Position numbers and translations under genes: made by a program | In this document: positions 53,422-62,029 of the stretch, piece after piece | Numbering within the stretch: position 1 is the stretch's first letter | Layout of the letters: every line of letters starts with the position of its first letter | NCBI RefSeq assembly: GCF_006716785.1 | Contig: NZ_VFPQ01000001.1 | Location: 806,001 to 870,000 of the forward strand | Reading direction: 5' to 3' | From: Thermopolyspora flexuosa | GTDB lineage: Bacteria; Actinomycetota; Actinomycetes; Streptosporangiales; Streptosporangiaceae | Length of the DNA: 64,000 bases | The notes under the pieces: model-generated | Told to the model about the DNA's origin: nothing | Databases searched by the model: none | The model's input: the letters and a program-made list of their open reading frames with translations, nothing else

Positions 53422-54288
53422 CTATCCGGTCGCGGCGGCGATTACCTCCTCGACGGTGACGGCCCGGGGGTCGGGGCCGCGGTGCAGGACCCGGTGCCTG
53501 GGGCGGCCGGGCGGCGGGCCCCAGCGCGACGGCGGGACCGGGCCGAAGATCACCACCGAGGGCGTGCCGTACGCGGTGGCGAGGTGGGCGACGCCGGTGT
53601 CGGCGGCGATGAGCAGGCGGGCGCCCGCGACCAGGGCGCACAGGTCGCGCAGCGGGGTACGGCCGGCGAGCACCGCGTCCCGCGGCAGCCCGGCCGTGGC
53701 GGCGACCTGCGCGGCGAGCGGCCGCTCGGCGGCGCTCCCGGTGACCACGACGGGGTGGCCGCGGCGGCGCAGCTCGCGGGCGACCGCGGCGAAGCGCTCC
53801 GGCGGCCAGCGGCGGGCGGGGTCCTTGCCGCCCGGGTGGACGATCACGGTGCCGGGCGCGGGGCGCGGCCCGGGCGGCACCGGCAGCGCCAGGTCCTCCG
53901 GGTCGGGCCGCAGGCCGTACCAGGCGAGCAGGCGGCACCAGCGCGCCACCTCGTGCTCGTCCTCGTCCCAGCCCGGCCCGGTCACGGGCACGGCCGGGTG
54001 CGCGTACGCCCACAGCCGCCGCGGGCCGAGGGCGAGCAGCTGCTCGTGGCTGATCGGCCCCTTGCCGTGCAGGTTGACCGCGAGCTCGACCGGCCCGCGC
54101 CAGGCGATCCGGCCGAGCCCGGCGGTGGGCAGCAGCCGGTCGACCGCGCCGGTGAGCGCGGCCACCTCGCCGAGCCACGCCGGGGCGGCGAGCACCGTGC
54201 GCAGCCCGGCACGGCGCAGCGCGCGCAGGGCGGGCACCGCGGTGAGCAGGTCGCCGAGCCCGAGCGCGCGCAGCACCAGGGCGGTCAC
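53422..54288 (-). CDS. GT9-family (heptosyltransferase-type) glycosyltransferase
   Basis: A 288-residue family 9 enzyme, a little short for the family. Motifs: VTALVLRALGLGDLLTAVPALRALRRAG, ELAVNLHGKGPISH, GTVIVHPGGKDPARRWPPERFAAVAREL and LLIAADTGVAHLATAYGTPSVVIFGP. The GTG start overlaps the SDR stop (GTGA). It is the last gene of a five-gene chain in which each start overlaps the previous stop. The N-terminal part is reduced compared with the GT9 at 57114-58139, so its acceptor is probably different. Confidence 0.87.
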   Translation of the reverse strand: MTALVLRALGLGDLLTAVPALRALRRAGLRTVLAAPAWLGEVAALTGAVDRLLPTAGLGRIAWRGPVELAVNLHGKGPISHEQLLALGPRRLWAYAHPAVPVTGPGWDEDEHEVARWCRLLAWYGLRPDPEDLALPVPPGPRPAPGTVIVHPGGKDPARRWPPERFAAVARELRRRGHPVVVTGSAAERPLAAQVAATAGLPRDAVLAGRTPLRDLCALVAGARLLIAADTGVAHLATAYGTPSVVIFGPVPPSRWGPPPGRPRHRVLHRGPDPRAVTVEEVIAAATG

Positions 54289-54980
54289 GGCCACGAGGTC
54301 TCGGTGTCCGGGCAGACCACCAGCTCGCGCACCTCGCAGCCCGCGGGCCGGGTGAGCGCGAACGTGATCGCCTCGGCGACCTCGCGCGGGTCGTTGAGCC
54401 GCATGTCCGGCGGCGGCTTGTAGCGGTCGTCGCGGTCGTCGAAGAACGCGGTGCGCATGCCCCCGGGGATGACGAGCGTCACCCCGACCCGCCCGGCGAG
54501 CTCCGCGGCGAGCGCCCGGGTGAACCCCACCACCCCGAACTTGGAGGCGCAGTACGCGGTGGCGTCGCTCACCGCGCGCAGCCCCAGCGTGGAGGCGACC
54601 GTGACCACCCGGCCGTGCGAGGCGAGCAGGTACGGCAGCGCCGCCCGCACCACCGCGGCGGTGCCGAGCAGGTTCACCTTGATCACCCGCTCCCACTCGG
54701 CGCCGGGCACGTCGGCGAGCCGCCCGCAGGCGTCGATGCCCGCCGCGGTCACCACCGCGTCGAGCCCGCCCGCGGCACGGGCGAGGTCGGCCACGGCCCG
54801 CTCGACCGCGAGCCGGTCGGCGACGTCGGCCTGCACGTGCTCCACGTCGGACACCCCGGATGCGGGGGACGACGGCAGCGGGGAGCGGTCGATGACGAGG
54901 GGACGCCCGCCCTCCTTCGCCACCGCCTCCACGACGGCGGCGCCGAGGCCGGACGCGCCCCCGGTGATCAGTACCTTCAC
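54285..54980 (-). CDS. short-chain dehydrogenase/reductase
   Basis: A 231-residue SDR. Cofactor motif VLITGGASGLGAAVVEAVAKEGG, then VVTAAGI (NNAG-like), and the catalytic Tyr and Lys in DATAYCASKFGVVGFTRAL, with Ser in VTVASTLGL. It is smaller than HldD epimerases (about 310 residues) and lacks their extended pattern, so it is a classical SDR and not the heptose epimerase. It overlaps genes on both sides (GTGA). In the chain it could oxidise or reduce a sugar or a lipid carrier precursor; this is inference. Confidence 0.87.
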   Translation of the reverse strand: MKVLITGGASGLGAAVVEAVAKEGGRPLVIDRSPLPSSPASGVSDVEHVQADVADRLAVERAVADLARAAGGLDAVVTAAGIDACGRLADVPGAEWERVIKVNLLGTAAVVRAALPYLLASHGRVVTVASTLGLRAVSDATAYCASKFGVVGFTRALAAELAGRVGVTLVIPGGMRTAFFDDRDDRYKPPPDMRLNDPREVAEAITFALTRPAGCEVRELVVCPDTETSWP

Positions 54981-56191
54981 GATGCCCTCCGTTCCGGCGC
55001 GCGCCCGCGCGCGGCCAGCACTCGGTCGTAGGCGGCGAGGGTCTCGGCGGCGATGCGCGGCCAGCCGTACCGGGAGCGGGCCCGGTCGGCGCCCGCGATG
55101 CCGTACGCGGTGCGCTGCAGCGGCTCGTCGAGGAGGCGGCGGGCGGCGCGGGCCACGGCGGCGGGCTGCCGGGGCGGCACGAGAATGCCGGTCACCCCGT
55201 TGATCACGGTCTCCTTCTGGCCGCCGACCGCGGTGGCGACCACGGGCACGCCGCACGCCATCGACTCCAGGGCGACCATGCCGAACGGCTCGTACCACGG
55301 CACGCACAGCGTGACCGCGGCCGAGCGCAGCAGCTCGGGCACCCGCTCGCGGGGGATGCGGCCGAGGAACCGCACCCGGTCGGCGACGCCCTTCGCCGCG
55401 GCGAACCGGCGCAGCCGGATCACCTCCGGGTCGTCGTCGAGCCGGTCCGGCGGCGGCCCGCCCGCGATGACGAGCTCGGCGTCCCGGATGGCGCACAGCG
55501 CCTCGATCGCGGTGTCGAGCCCCTTGCGCGGCACGAGCCGGCCGACGCTGACCAGGCGGCGCGGCTTGCGGGTGGTCGCCGCGACCGGCTCGGGGGTGAA
55601 CAGGTCGGTGTCCACCCCGCACGGCACCACGCAGGCGCGGCGGCGCGGCACCCGCATGCGCAGCAGCTCGGTCACCTCGTCCCCGCAGGTGGCGATGATC
55701 GCGTCCACGCTCCGGCCGATCATCGCCTCGGCGTTGATCCGCTCCGGCGGGCTGGTGTCCGCGTCGCCCTGGTGGCGGCGCTTCACCACGCCGAGCGCGT
55801 GGTAGGTGTGCACGACCGGCAGGTCGAGGTCGCGGGCGGCGGCGAGCGCGGCGAGCCCGCTCATCCAGAAGTGGCTGTGCACGATGTCCGGCGGGTCGGC
55901 GGCGAGGTCGGCGGCGAGCCACCGGCCGAACTCCGGCATGTACGGCAGCAGCTCGTCCTTGGGAATCGGCTCGGGCGGGCCCGCGGGCACGTGCACCACG
56001 GTCACCCCCTCGCCGAGCGGCACCCGCTCCGGCAGGCCGGGGTCGTCGCGGCGGGTGTAGACGGAGACCTCGTGCCCCTTGCCGGCGATCGCCCGGGCGA
56101 GCGAGGCGACGTGCACGTTCTGGCCGCCGGCGTCCACGCCGCCGAGCGCGGCGAGCGGGCTGGCGTGTTCCGACACCATCGCGATCTTCAA
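54977..56191 (-). CDS. GT4-family glycosyltransferase
   Basis: A 404-residue retaining GT-B enzyme. N-terminal LKIAMVSEHASPLAALGGVDAGGQNVHVASLARAIAGKGHEVSVYTRRDDPGLPE, then HSHFWMSGLAALAA, is the form of sucrose-synthase/mannosyltransferase-like GT4 enzymes. The catalytic half has VPCGVDTDLFTP, RLVSVGRLVPRKGLD and VTLCVPWYEPFGMVALESMACGVPVVATAVGGQKETV (EX7E). The TTG at 56191 was chosen because it overlaps the preceding stop as TTGA and gives the family N-terminus; ATG 56179 is an alternative. Cytosolic face of the membrane. Confidence 0.88.
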   Translation of the reverse strand: MKIAMVSEHASPLAALGGVDAGGQNVHVASLARAIAGKGHEVSVYTRRDDPGLPERVPLGEGVTVVHVPAGPPEPIPKDELLPYMPEFGRWLAADLAADPPDIVHSHFWMSGLAALAAARDLDLPVVHTYHALGVVKRRHQGDADTSPPERINAEAMIGRSVDAIIATCGDEVTELLRMRVPRRRACVVPCGVDTDLFTPEPVAATTRKPRRLVSVGRLVPRKGLDTAIEALCAIRDAELVIAGGPPPDRLDDDPEVIRLRRFAAAKGVADRVRFLGRIPRERVPELLRSAAVTLCVPWYEPFGMVALESMACGVPVVATAVGGQKETVINGVTGILVPPRQPAAVARAARRLLDEPLQRTAYGIAGADRARSRYGWPRIAAETLAAYDRVLAARGRAPERRAS

Positions 56192-57117
56192 CGGGCTACC
56201 TCCTCGAGCAGCCGGTCCCAGTCGCCCAGGAATCGGTGGAGCGAGTAACGTTCCAGGGCCGCGGCCCGGGCAACCTTGCCCGCCTGCCGGGCGAGGGCCG
56301 GGTCGGCGAGGTACGTGCGCACCGCCTCGGCGAGCACCTCGGGCCGGGTGGACACCACGCCCGCCTCCGGCGGCACCGCCTCGACGACCTCGGTGGCCGC
56401 GAGCGCGACCACCGGCATGCCCATCGCCATCGCCTCCAGGAGCGCCAGCCCGAGCGAGGTCCACCGGTACGGGTGCACGTAGACGCGGCGGCGGGCGAGC
56501 TCGCGGTGCATGCGCCACTGCGGCAGGTCGCCGTGCGGGGTCACGCCGTCCGCGGCGAGCCGGGCGGTGCCCATGCCGTACACGTCGATGGGCGCGAAGC
56601 GGGGGAGCAGGTCGGTGCCCGCGACCCGGGTGCGCCGGACCGGCTCGTTGATCACGGCGGCGGCGCGCGGCAGCTCGCCGGTGTAGAGGTGGCCGGGGTC
56701 GGGCACGCCGTGCTCGATCACCACGGTCCGGGTGCGGCCGGTGTCCCAGAACAGCCGGTTGAAGTGGGTGACGTGCACCAGGACGAGGTCGTCCCGGTCG
56801 GCGAGCGGGTGCCGGGTCTCCGGCACGTCGCCCTTGGGGGTGTTGTGCTCGACGTAGATCATGGGCACGTCGCCGCGGCCGAGCCAGCGGCGGGCGAGGT
56901 CGATCTCGTGCGGCCGCTGCAGCACGACCACGTCGACGTGCTCGTCGCGCAGCCGGTCGGGGGAGACCTCGATCGCGTTGTCCGGCCACTCGTAGGTGGT
57001 GGCGCGGCCGAGCCCGTTGGGGCCGCGGTTCGGGGTGACCGGGACGAGGTACTCGTGCCGGCCGTGCACGAACGCGGTCATCCAGGATCCGTGCACGTGC
57101 CAGACCAGGATTCTCAC
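56188..57117 (-). CDS. glycosyltransferase (GT-B type)
   Basis: A 309-residue enzyme. The start VRILVWHVHGSWMTAFVHGRHEYLVPVTPNRG matches a group of actinobacterial GT-B transferases, followed by VVVLQRPHEIDLARRWLG, VPMIYVEHNTPKGDVPET and IEHGVPDPGHLYTGE. The C-terminal donor region is RVYVHPYRWTSLGLALLEAMAMGMPVVALAATEVVEAVPPEAGVVSTRPEVLAEAV. The GTG start overlaps the preceding GT9 stop (GTGA). Donor and acceptor are unknown. Confidence 0.83.
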   Translation of the reverse strand: MRILVWHVHGSWMTAFVHGRHEYLVPVTPNRGPNGLGRATTYEWPDNAIEVSPDRLRDEHVDVVVLQRPHEIDLARRWLGRGDVPMIYVEHNTPKGDVPETRHPLADRDDLVLVHVTHFNRLFWDTGRTRTVVIEHGVPDPGHLYTGELPRAAAVINEPVRRTRVAGTDLLPRFAPIDVYGMGTARLAADGVTPHGDLPQWRMHRELARRRVYVHPYRWTSLGLALLEAMAMGMPVVALAATEVVEAVPPEAGVVSTRPEVLAEAVRTYLADPALARQAGKVARAAALERYSLHRFLGDWDRLLEEVAR

Positions 57118-58139
57118 GCGGCCTCCTTGACCAGACGGATAACGGCGCGGACCACCTCGCCCGGGGTCACGGAGCTCAGGCAGGGATGGCCGGGCACCGG
57201 GCAGACGCGCGCCCGGGACCCGGCGCACGGCGCCTCGGGATCGCCGAGGAGCACGTGCGGCACGCCGTACGGCGCCCAGCGCGCGGCGGGCACCGTCGGC
57301 GCGAACAGCGACACCACCGGCGTGCCCACCGCCGCGGCGAGGTGGGCCGGGCCGGTGTTGCCGGCGATGAGGACCGACGCCCTCGCGAGCACGGCGGCGA
57401 GCTCGGCGAGGCTCGTCCGGCCGCCCAGGTCGAGGCCGTCGTCCCCGGCCACGCGCGCGGTCAGCGCACGGTCGGCCGGAGAGCCGGTGACGACGACCCG
57501 GAACCCCGCCTCGGCGAGCAGGCGTACGGCCCGCGCGCAGTGGCCGGGCGGCCAGGCCCGGGCCGGTACCGACGTACCAGGATGAATCACCACATACCCG
57601 TCATCTCTCACGAGATGTTCTACTTCAGGTAGGGGTTTGCGCACGGCGAGTAAACCGTCGTCGCGCGGCGGGAACCCGGCCGCCGCGGCGAGCGAGAGCG
57701 CCCGCTCCGCCTCCGGCGGGTCGCCGTCGACGCGGTGCCGCAGGTCGAGCAGTGATCCCGGGTAGTCCTCGCAGATCGCCCCGATCCACGCCACCCCGGC
57801 GAGGCGCAGCAGCAGCGCGAGCGGCAGCGGCGACTGGTGGTACGAGGTGAAGATCAGCGCGCTGCGCACGCCCTCCGCCGCCACCGCGGACACCAGGGCG
57901 TCCACCGCCTCGGCGCGCACCGGCTCGGGCTCCGGGTCGATCCACGGGGCGTGCCAGGCCAGCACGCGGTCCACGCCGGGCAGCAGCTCGGCCGCGGCGC
58001 GCCCGCGCGGCCCGGCGAGCATCACCACCCGGCACGCGCGCGCGGCGACCGCGCGGATCGCGGGCCCGGTGAGCAGCACGTCGCCCACGCTGTCGAGGCG
58101 GGCGACGAGGACCGGTGAGCCGAGATCGATGTCGGGCAC
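57114..58139 (-). CDS. GT9-family (heptosyltransferase-type) glycosyltransferase
   Basis: A 341-residue family 9 glycosyltransferase. Motifs: PVLVARLDSVGDVLLTGPAIRAVAARA (the typical RLDSVGD opening), SALIFTSYHQSPLPLALLLRLAGV, YVVIHPGTSVPARAWPPGHCARAVRLL and VLIAGNTGPAHLAAAVGTPVVSLFAPTVPAARWAPYG. It ends with RVCPVPGHPCLSSVTPGEVVRAV. It heads the five-gene overlapping chain and probably uses nucleotide-activated heptose made by the nearby pathway. The ATG has GGGGAG a few bases upstream. One of three GT9 proteins in the window. Confidence 0.89.
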   Translation of the reverse strand: MPDIDLGSPVLVARLDSVGDVLLTGPAIRAVAARACRVVMLAGPRGRAAAELLPGVDRVLAWHAPWIDPEPEPVRAEAVDALVSAVAAEGVRSALIFTSYHQSPLPLALLLRLAGVAWIGAICEDYPGSLLDLRHRVDGDPPEAERALSLAAAAGFPPRDDGLLAVRKPLPEVEHLVRDDGYVVIHPGTSVPARAWPPGHCARAVRLLAEAGFRVVVTGSPADRALTARVAGDDGLDLGGRTSLAELAAVLARASVLIAGNTGPAHLAAAVGTPVVSLFAPTVPAARWAPYGVPHVLLGDPEAPCAGSRARVCPVPGHPCLSSVTPGEVVRAVIRLVKEAA

Positions 58140-58325
58140 CGCACACTCCCCTCAGGCGAGACGAGGCCGAGGGAGGTACCTGCGTCACTGCACCGGCTCT
58201 CTGCTGCCCGTTATTCCGGTTTTCGCACGTTGGAAAACGCGAACCTCCGGTCCGGGCCGGTTTGGGCGGCCGGGCAGAGGGCAGGCGGCTCGCCGTACCG
58301 CAACGGGAGGGGAAAGGGGGAGCAC

Positions 58326-58607
58326 ATGCCGGAGCAGACGCACCAGGAGATGCTGCACGACGCGCCGCACTACGTGGCCGCGCGCGTGCGGGAGGCGCTC
58401 GCGGCCGACGAGCGCACCAACGAGCTGGGGATCCGGGTCGACGTGCACGGCGACCAGGTCTACCTGCGCGGCAGCGTCGGCTCCGCGGAGCGGCGCAGGT
58501 ACCTCACCGAGGTCGCCCAGGAGGCGGCCCCGGGCACGACCGTGCACAACGAGTGCGACGTGGTGAGCGTGCGCACCGCGCAGGTGGAGGAGGACGAGCG
58601 GTTGTGA
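58326..58607 (+). CDS. BON-domain protein
   Basis: A 93-residue small protein made of one BON domain: HYVAARVREALAADERTNELGIRVDVHGDQVYLRGSVGSAERRRYLTEVAQEAAPGTTVHNECDVVSV. No signal peptide, so cytosolic. BON domains bind membranes or phospholipids. AAAGGGGGAG before the ATG is a strong ribosome binding site. Its stop overlaps the GTG of the phosphoesterase gene, so the pair is co-translated. Confidence 0.9.
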   Translation: MPEQTHQEMLHDAPHYVAARVREALAADERTNELGIRVDVHGDQVYLRGSVGSAERRRYLTEVAQEAAPGTTVHNECDVVSVRTAQVEEDERL

Positions 58608-59374
58608 GCCCCGTCCGGATCGCCGCGGTCGGCGACGTGCACCTCGGTACCGACGCCCGGGGGTGGTACCGGCCCAGCCTCGACGGCATCGAGGAGCGCG
58701 CGGACGTCCTCCTCCTCGCGGGCGATCTCACCCGGCACGGCACGCTCGAGGAGGGCCGGGTCGTCGTGGACGAGTTCCGCGACCTGCCCGTCCCCGTCGT
58801 CGCCGTGCTCGGCAACCACGACTACCACTCCGACGTGCAGCGGGAGATCGCCTCGATGCTGCGCGACGCCGGGATCACGGTGCTGATGAACGACTCGGTC
58901 GTGGTCAAGGCCAACGGGACCCGGCTCGGCATCGTGGGCGGCAAGGGCTTCGGCGGCGGCTTCGCCGGGAAGTGCGCGAGCGAGTTCGGCGAACGGGAGA
59001 TCAAGGACTTCGTCGGCCACACCAAACGCATCGCCACCGAGTGGCGCGAGGCGCTCAAGAATGTCGTGGCCGACCGGCGCATCGTGCTCAGCCACTACTC
59101 GCCGGTGAAGGACACGCTGCTCGGCGAACCCCCGGAGATCTACCCGTTCCTCGGCAGCTACCTGCTCGCCGAGGCGGTCGACGCGGTCGGGGCCGACCTC
59201 ATCATCCACGGCCACGCGCACGCCGGCGTCGAGAAGGGCCTCACCCCCGGCGGTATCCGGGTACGGAACGTCGCCCTGCCGGTGCTCAAGCGCGCCTACG
59301 CGGTCTACCTCCTGCACGAGGAGGACGAGGAGGCCGAGCCGGAGTACGCCCGCGAGTCCGTGGGCGCGTACTAG
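58604..59374 (+). CDS. calcineurin-like metallophosphoesterase
   Basis: A 256-residue phosphoesterase. Metal-binding blocks in order: GDVHLG (D-x-H), LLLAGDLTRHG (GD), VVAVLGNHDYH (GNHD), VLSHYSP and IIHGHAHAG (GHxH). This is the full set of a dinuclear enzyme. The GTG start overlaps the BON-protein stop. Substrate unknown; related proteins act on nucleotides or phosphoproteins. The C-terminal 20 residues are acidic. Confidence 0.92.
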   Translation: MSPVRIAAVGDVHLGTDARGWYRPSLDGIEERADVLLLAGDLTRHGTLEEGRVVVDEFRDLPVPVVAVLGNHDYHSDVQREIASMLRDAGITVLMNDSVVVKANGTRLGIVGGKGFGGGFAGKCASEFGEREIKDFVGHTKRIATEWREALKNVVADRRIVLSHYSPVKDTLLGEPPEIYPFLGSYLLAEAVDAVGADLIIHGHAHAGVEKGLTPGGIRVRNVALPVLKRAYAVYLLHEEDEEAEPEYARESVGAY

Positions 59375-59441
59375 GTTCCGTTCCGGTACGGCCGGGCGGT
59401 GACGGTGGCCACGCAGGGACCATTGCGGCCGGACAAGCGGG

Positions 59442-59984
59442 TCAGACGCGGGCGCGGTGACCGAGCGCGAGGGCGACGGCGGCCGGCAGGTCGGGGGCGA
59501 TCTCGGGGGCGGCCGCGATCTCCGCGGGGAGGGTGACCGGGGTCGGGACGAGGATGCCGCGGGCGCCGGCCCGCGCCGCGGCCTCGATGTCGCGGCCGAT
59601 GTCGCCGATGACGACGCAGTCGCGCACGTCGACGCCGAGGCGGCGCGCGGCGCGCAGGATCAGGCCGGGGCGGGGTTTGCGGCACGGGCAGCCGTCGGCC
59701 TCGCCGTGCGGGCAGATCTCCCACACGTCGAACGGGCCGAGCAGCTCCTCCACCCGGCGGTTCACCGCGGCGAGCTCCGCGGGCGTGACGAGCCCCCGGG
59801 CCACCCCGGACTGGTTGGTGACGATCCCCGTGCGCACCCCGGCGCGCCGTACCCGGGCGAGCGCGGCCGCGGCGCCCGGCATGGGGCGGACCGCGTCCGG
59901 GTCCCGGTTGTACGGCACGTCCGTCACGAGGGTGCCGTCGCGGTCGAACAGGATCGCGGCGGGCGGGGACGGCCGGTCGGTCAT
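59442..59984 (-). CDS. gmhB: D,D-heptose 1,7-bisphosphate phosphatase (HAD)
   Basis: A 180-residue HAD phosphatase of the GmhB type. Motif I is LFDRDGTLVTDVPYNRDP (nucleophile and acid Asp); the Zn loop is CPHGEADGCPCRKP, the GmhB mark; motif II is IVTNQSGVARG; motif IV is VVIGDIGRDIEAA. It removes the 7-phosphate so that the nucleotidyltransferase can act. The ATG overlaps the stop of a tiny membrane-protein gene (ATGA), so they are coupled. It stands 9.6 kb from gmhA/hldE but completes their pathway. Confidence 0.9.
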   Translation of the reverse strand: MTDRPSPPAAILFDRDGTLVTDVPYNRDPDAVRPMPGAAAALARVRRAGVRTGIVTNQSGVARGLVTPAELAAVNRRVEELLGPFDVWEICPHGEADGCPCRKPRPGLILRAARRLGVDVRDCVVIGDIGRDIEAAARAGARGILVPTPVTLPAEIAAAPEIAPDLPAAVALALGHRARV

Positions 59985-60130
59985 ACGTTGAAGATGCTCA
60001 CACCACCGGGCCCGATGAGCAGCCCGACGACGATCAGGACGATCCCCCAGAGGATGTCCCGGCGGGCGAGGAGTACGTAGACCCCCGCGATGACGAGTAC
60101 GACGGCGAGTATCCACAGCAAGGTTGCCAT
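59981..60130 (-). CDS. 49-residue membrane protein upstream of gmhB
   Basis: A small frame, ATG to TGA, encodes MATLLWILAVVLVIAGVYVL, LARRDILWGIVLIVVGLLIG and PGGVSIFNV. It has two transmembrane helices with a short basic loop between. The GPGGVSIF ending is the pattern of very small actinobacterial membrane proteins of unknown role. Its TGA overlaps the gmhB ATG by four bases, which argues that it is translated. It is too short to be found by the usual size limits. Confidence 0.75.
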   Translation of the reverse strand: MATLLWILAVVLVIAGVYVLLARRDILWGIVLIVVGLLIGPGGVSIFNV

Positions 60131-60269
60131 GCCAGGGCCCCTGCCCTCGGCCGCCCCTTTTTAACGTTGATTTTTCCGTCTTGACCCTGACGTTGACATT
60201 TTTCCCAGGTGGGCGGCCGTACGGCGGGGCCGGGCGTTTGCCCGCCCGTTCTCGGGTCACTGGGAGCAG

Positions 60270-61223
60270 ATGACGAAAATCGGCTATTTCCTCGCGTCCG
60301 AGGAGCACGGCCCGAACGAGCTGGTACGGCAGGCCCGGCTCGCCGAGGAGGCCGGCTTCGACGGGCTGTGGATATCGGACCACTACCACCCCTGGATCGA
60401 CGAGCAGGGCGAGAGCCCGTTCGTGTGGGCGGTGATCGGCGCGCTCTCCCAGGTGACCTCGCTGCCCGTCACCACCGCGGTGACCTGCCCGATCATCCGC
60501 ATCCATCCGGCGATCATCGCCCAGGCCGCGGCCACCGCCCAGGTTATGCTCGACGGCCGCTTCCGCCTCGGCGTCGGCACCGGCGAGGCGCTCAACGAGC
60601 ACGTGGTCGGCGCGCCGTGGCCGCCCGCGGGCGAGCGGCTGGCGATGCTGGAGGAGGCGATCGGCGTCATGCGGCGGCTGTGGACCGGCGAGGTGGTCAC
60701 CCACCGCGGCGTTTACTACGACGTCGACACCGCCCGGATCTACACGCTCCCGGACGAGCCGCCGCCCATCTACATGTCGGGCTTCGGCCCGCGGTCGATC
60801 GCGCTCGCCGCGCGCGTCGCCGACGGCTACGTCTCCACCGCACCCGACCCGGAGATGGTCGAGCGATTCCACAAGGAGGGCGGCCAGGGCAAGCCGGCCC
60901 AGGCCGGGTTCAAGGTGTGCTGGGACGAGGACGCGGCCGAGGCCCGCCGTACCGCGCACCGGATCTGGCCGAACCAGGGCATCCCGGGCGAGGCCGCGCA
61001 GCTGCTGCCGATGCCGCGGCACTTCGAGCAGCTTTCCGCCCTCGTCGCCGAGGAGCACGTGGCGCAGAACGTGGCGTACGGGCCCGACCCGGACGCCCAC
61101 GTCGAGATGATCCGCCGGTACGCCGACGCCGGGTACGACGAGGTGTACGTCTCCCAGATCGGCCCACGGCAGGAGGAGTTCTTCGCCTTCTACGCCGAGC
61201 AGGTGCTGCCCCGGGTCCGGTAG
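60270..61223 (+). CDS. F420-dependent LLM-class oxidoreductase (TIGR03557-like)
   Basis: A 317-residue luciferase-like TIM barrel. It opens MTKIGYFLASEEHGPNELVRQARLAEEAGFDGLWISDHYHPWIDEQGESPFVWAVIGAL, with the SDHYHPW motif of the F420-dependent glucose-6-phosphate-dehydrogenase-like subfamily. Later: VTCPIIRIHPAIIAQAAATAQVML, GVGTGEALNEHVVG and MSGFGPRSIALAARVADGYVSTAPDPEMV. It should transfer hydride between F420 and an organic substrate. The presence of such a protein suggests that the host makes F420. Confidence 0.9.
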   Translation: MTKIGYFLASEEHGPNELVRQARLAEEAGFDGLWISDHYHPWIDEQGESPFVWAVIGALSQVTSLPVTTAVTCPIIRIHPAIIAQAAATAQVMLDGRFRLGVGTGEALNEHVVGAPWPPAGERLAMLEEAIGVMRRLWTGEVVTHRGVYYDVDTARIYTLPDEPPPIYMSGFGPRSIALAARVADGYVSTAPDPEMVERFHKEGGQGKPAQAGFKVCWDEDAAEARRTAHRIWPNQGIPGEAAQLLPMPRHFEQLSALVAEEHVAQNVAYGPDPDAHVEMIRRYADAGYDEVYVSQIGPRQEEFFAFYAEQVLPRVR

Positions 61224-61327
61224 CCGGACGGCCGGGCGAGCGCCGGGCGGCACGGGTGCGCGCGGCGCCGGGTTTGCCGTGGCCGGGCGCGGGTAGTCAC
61301 GCGTCCGCCGAGGTCAGGAGGCCGGGG

Positions 61328-61927
61328 ATGGGCAGTCACAGCCACGAGGTGACCGACGCGATCCTTGACACGCTCAAGCGCGCCGGCACCGGGCTCAAGG
61401 ACGTCGGCGTGCGGTTCGCCCTCGCGGGTGGCTGCGCCGCCTACGCGCGGGGCGCGGCCCCGTCACTGCACGACGTCGACTTCGTGCTGCCCGAGGACGA
61501 GGTGCCCGCGGCCCTGGAGCGGCTGCGCGAGCTCGGCTTCCGCACCGTCAAGCCGCCCGAGGACTGGCTGGTCAAGGCGTACGACGAGAGCGGCCACCTG
61601 GTCGACCTCATCTTCCGGATCGCCGAGCGGCCGATCACCACCAAGGTGATCGAGCGGGCCGAACTGCGGTCCGCGGCCGCGGTGAACCTGCCGGTGCTCG
61701 AGGCGACCGACCTGGTGGTGAGCTGGCTGCTGCCGCTGTCCGAGCACGGCTGCGACTTCGGCGCCCTGCTGCCGATGGTGCGGGCGATGCGCGAGCAGGT
61801 GGACTGGGACCGGGTGGCCGCGGTCACCGCGGGCTCGCCGTACTGTTACGCGTTCCTCACCCTGCTCGACCGCCTCGGCGTGGCGAACCCCAAACTGCCG
61901 CCGCCGTACCAGGAGGAATGGCCCTGA
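61328..61927 (+). CDS. nucleotidyltransferase-fold protein
   Basis: A 199-residue protein of the minimal-nucleotidyltransferase type. The core is FALAGGCAAYARGAAPSLHDVDFVLPEDEVPAALERLRELGF, with GG and the metal-binding DVD. Then VKAYDESGHLVDLIFRI (third acid) and LEATDLVVSWLLPLSEHGCDF. Such proteins include antibiotic nucleotidyltransferase-like and AbiEii-like members; this one lacks an obvious resistance context. GAGG lies 10 bases before the ATG. Function unknown. Confidence 0.8.
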   Translation: MGSHSHEVTDAILDTLKRAGTGLKDVGVRFALAGGCAAYARGAAPSLHDVDFVLPEDEVPAALERLRELGFRTVKPPEDWLVKAYDESGHLVDLIFRIAERPITTKVIERAELRSAAAVNLPVLEATDLVVSWLLPLSEHGCDFGALLPMVRAMREQVDWDRVAAVTAGSPYCYAFLTLLDRLGVANPKLPPPYQEEWP

Positions 61928-62029
61928 CACGAGGCTGCGAACGATTGTCAGCGATTTCCGGCGGCCTCGTTTTCCGTGGCAATTTCGTTTCGAAACGTGC
62001 ACAACCGGTGGACGATTGGGTAGCATTTT

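Noticed and set aside
54285-54980. The SDR as the heptose epimerase HldD
   Set aside because: It is about 80 residues too short and lacks the extended-SDR arrangement of HldD.
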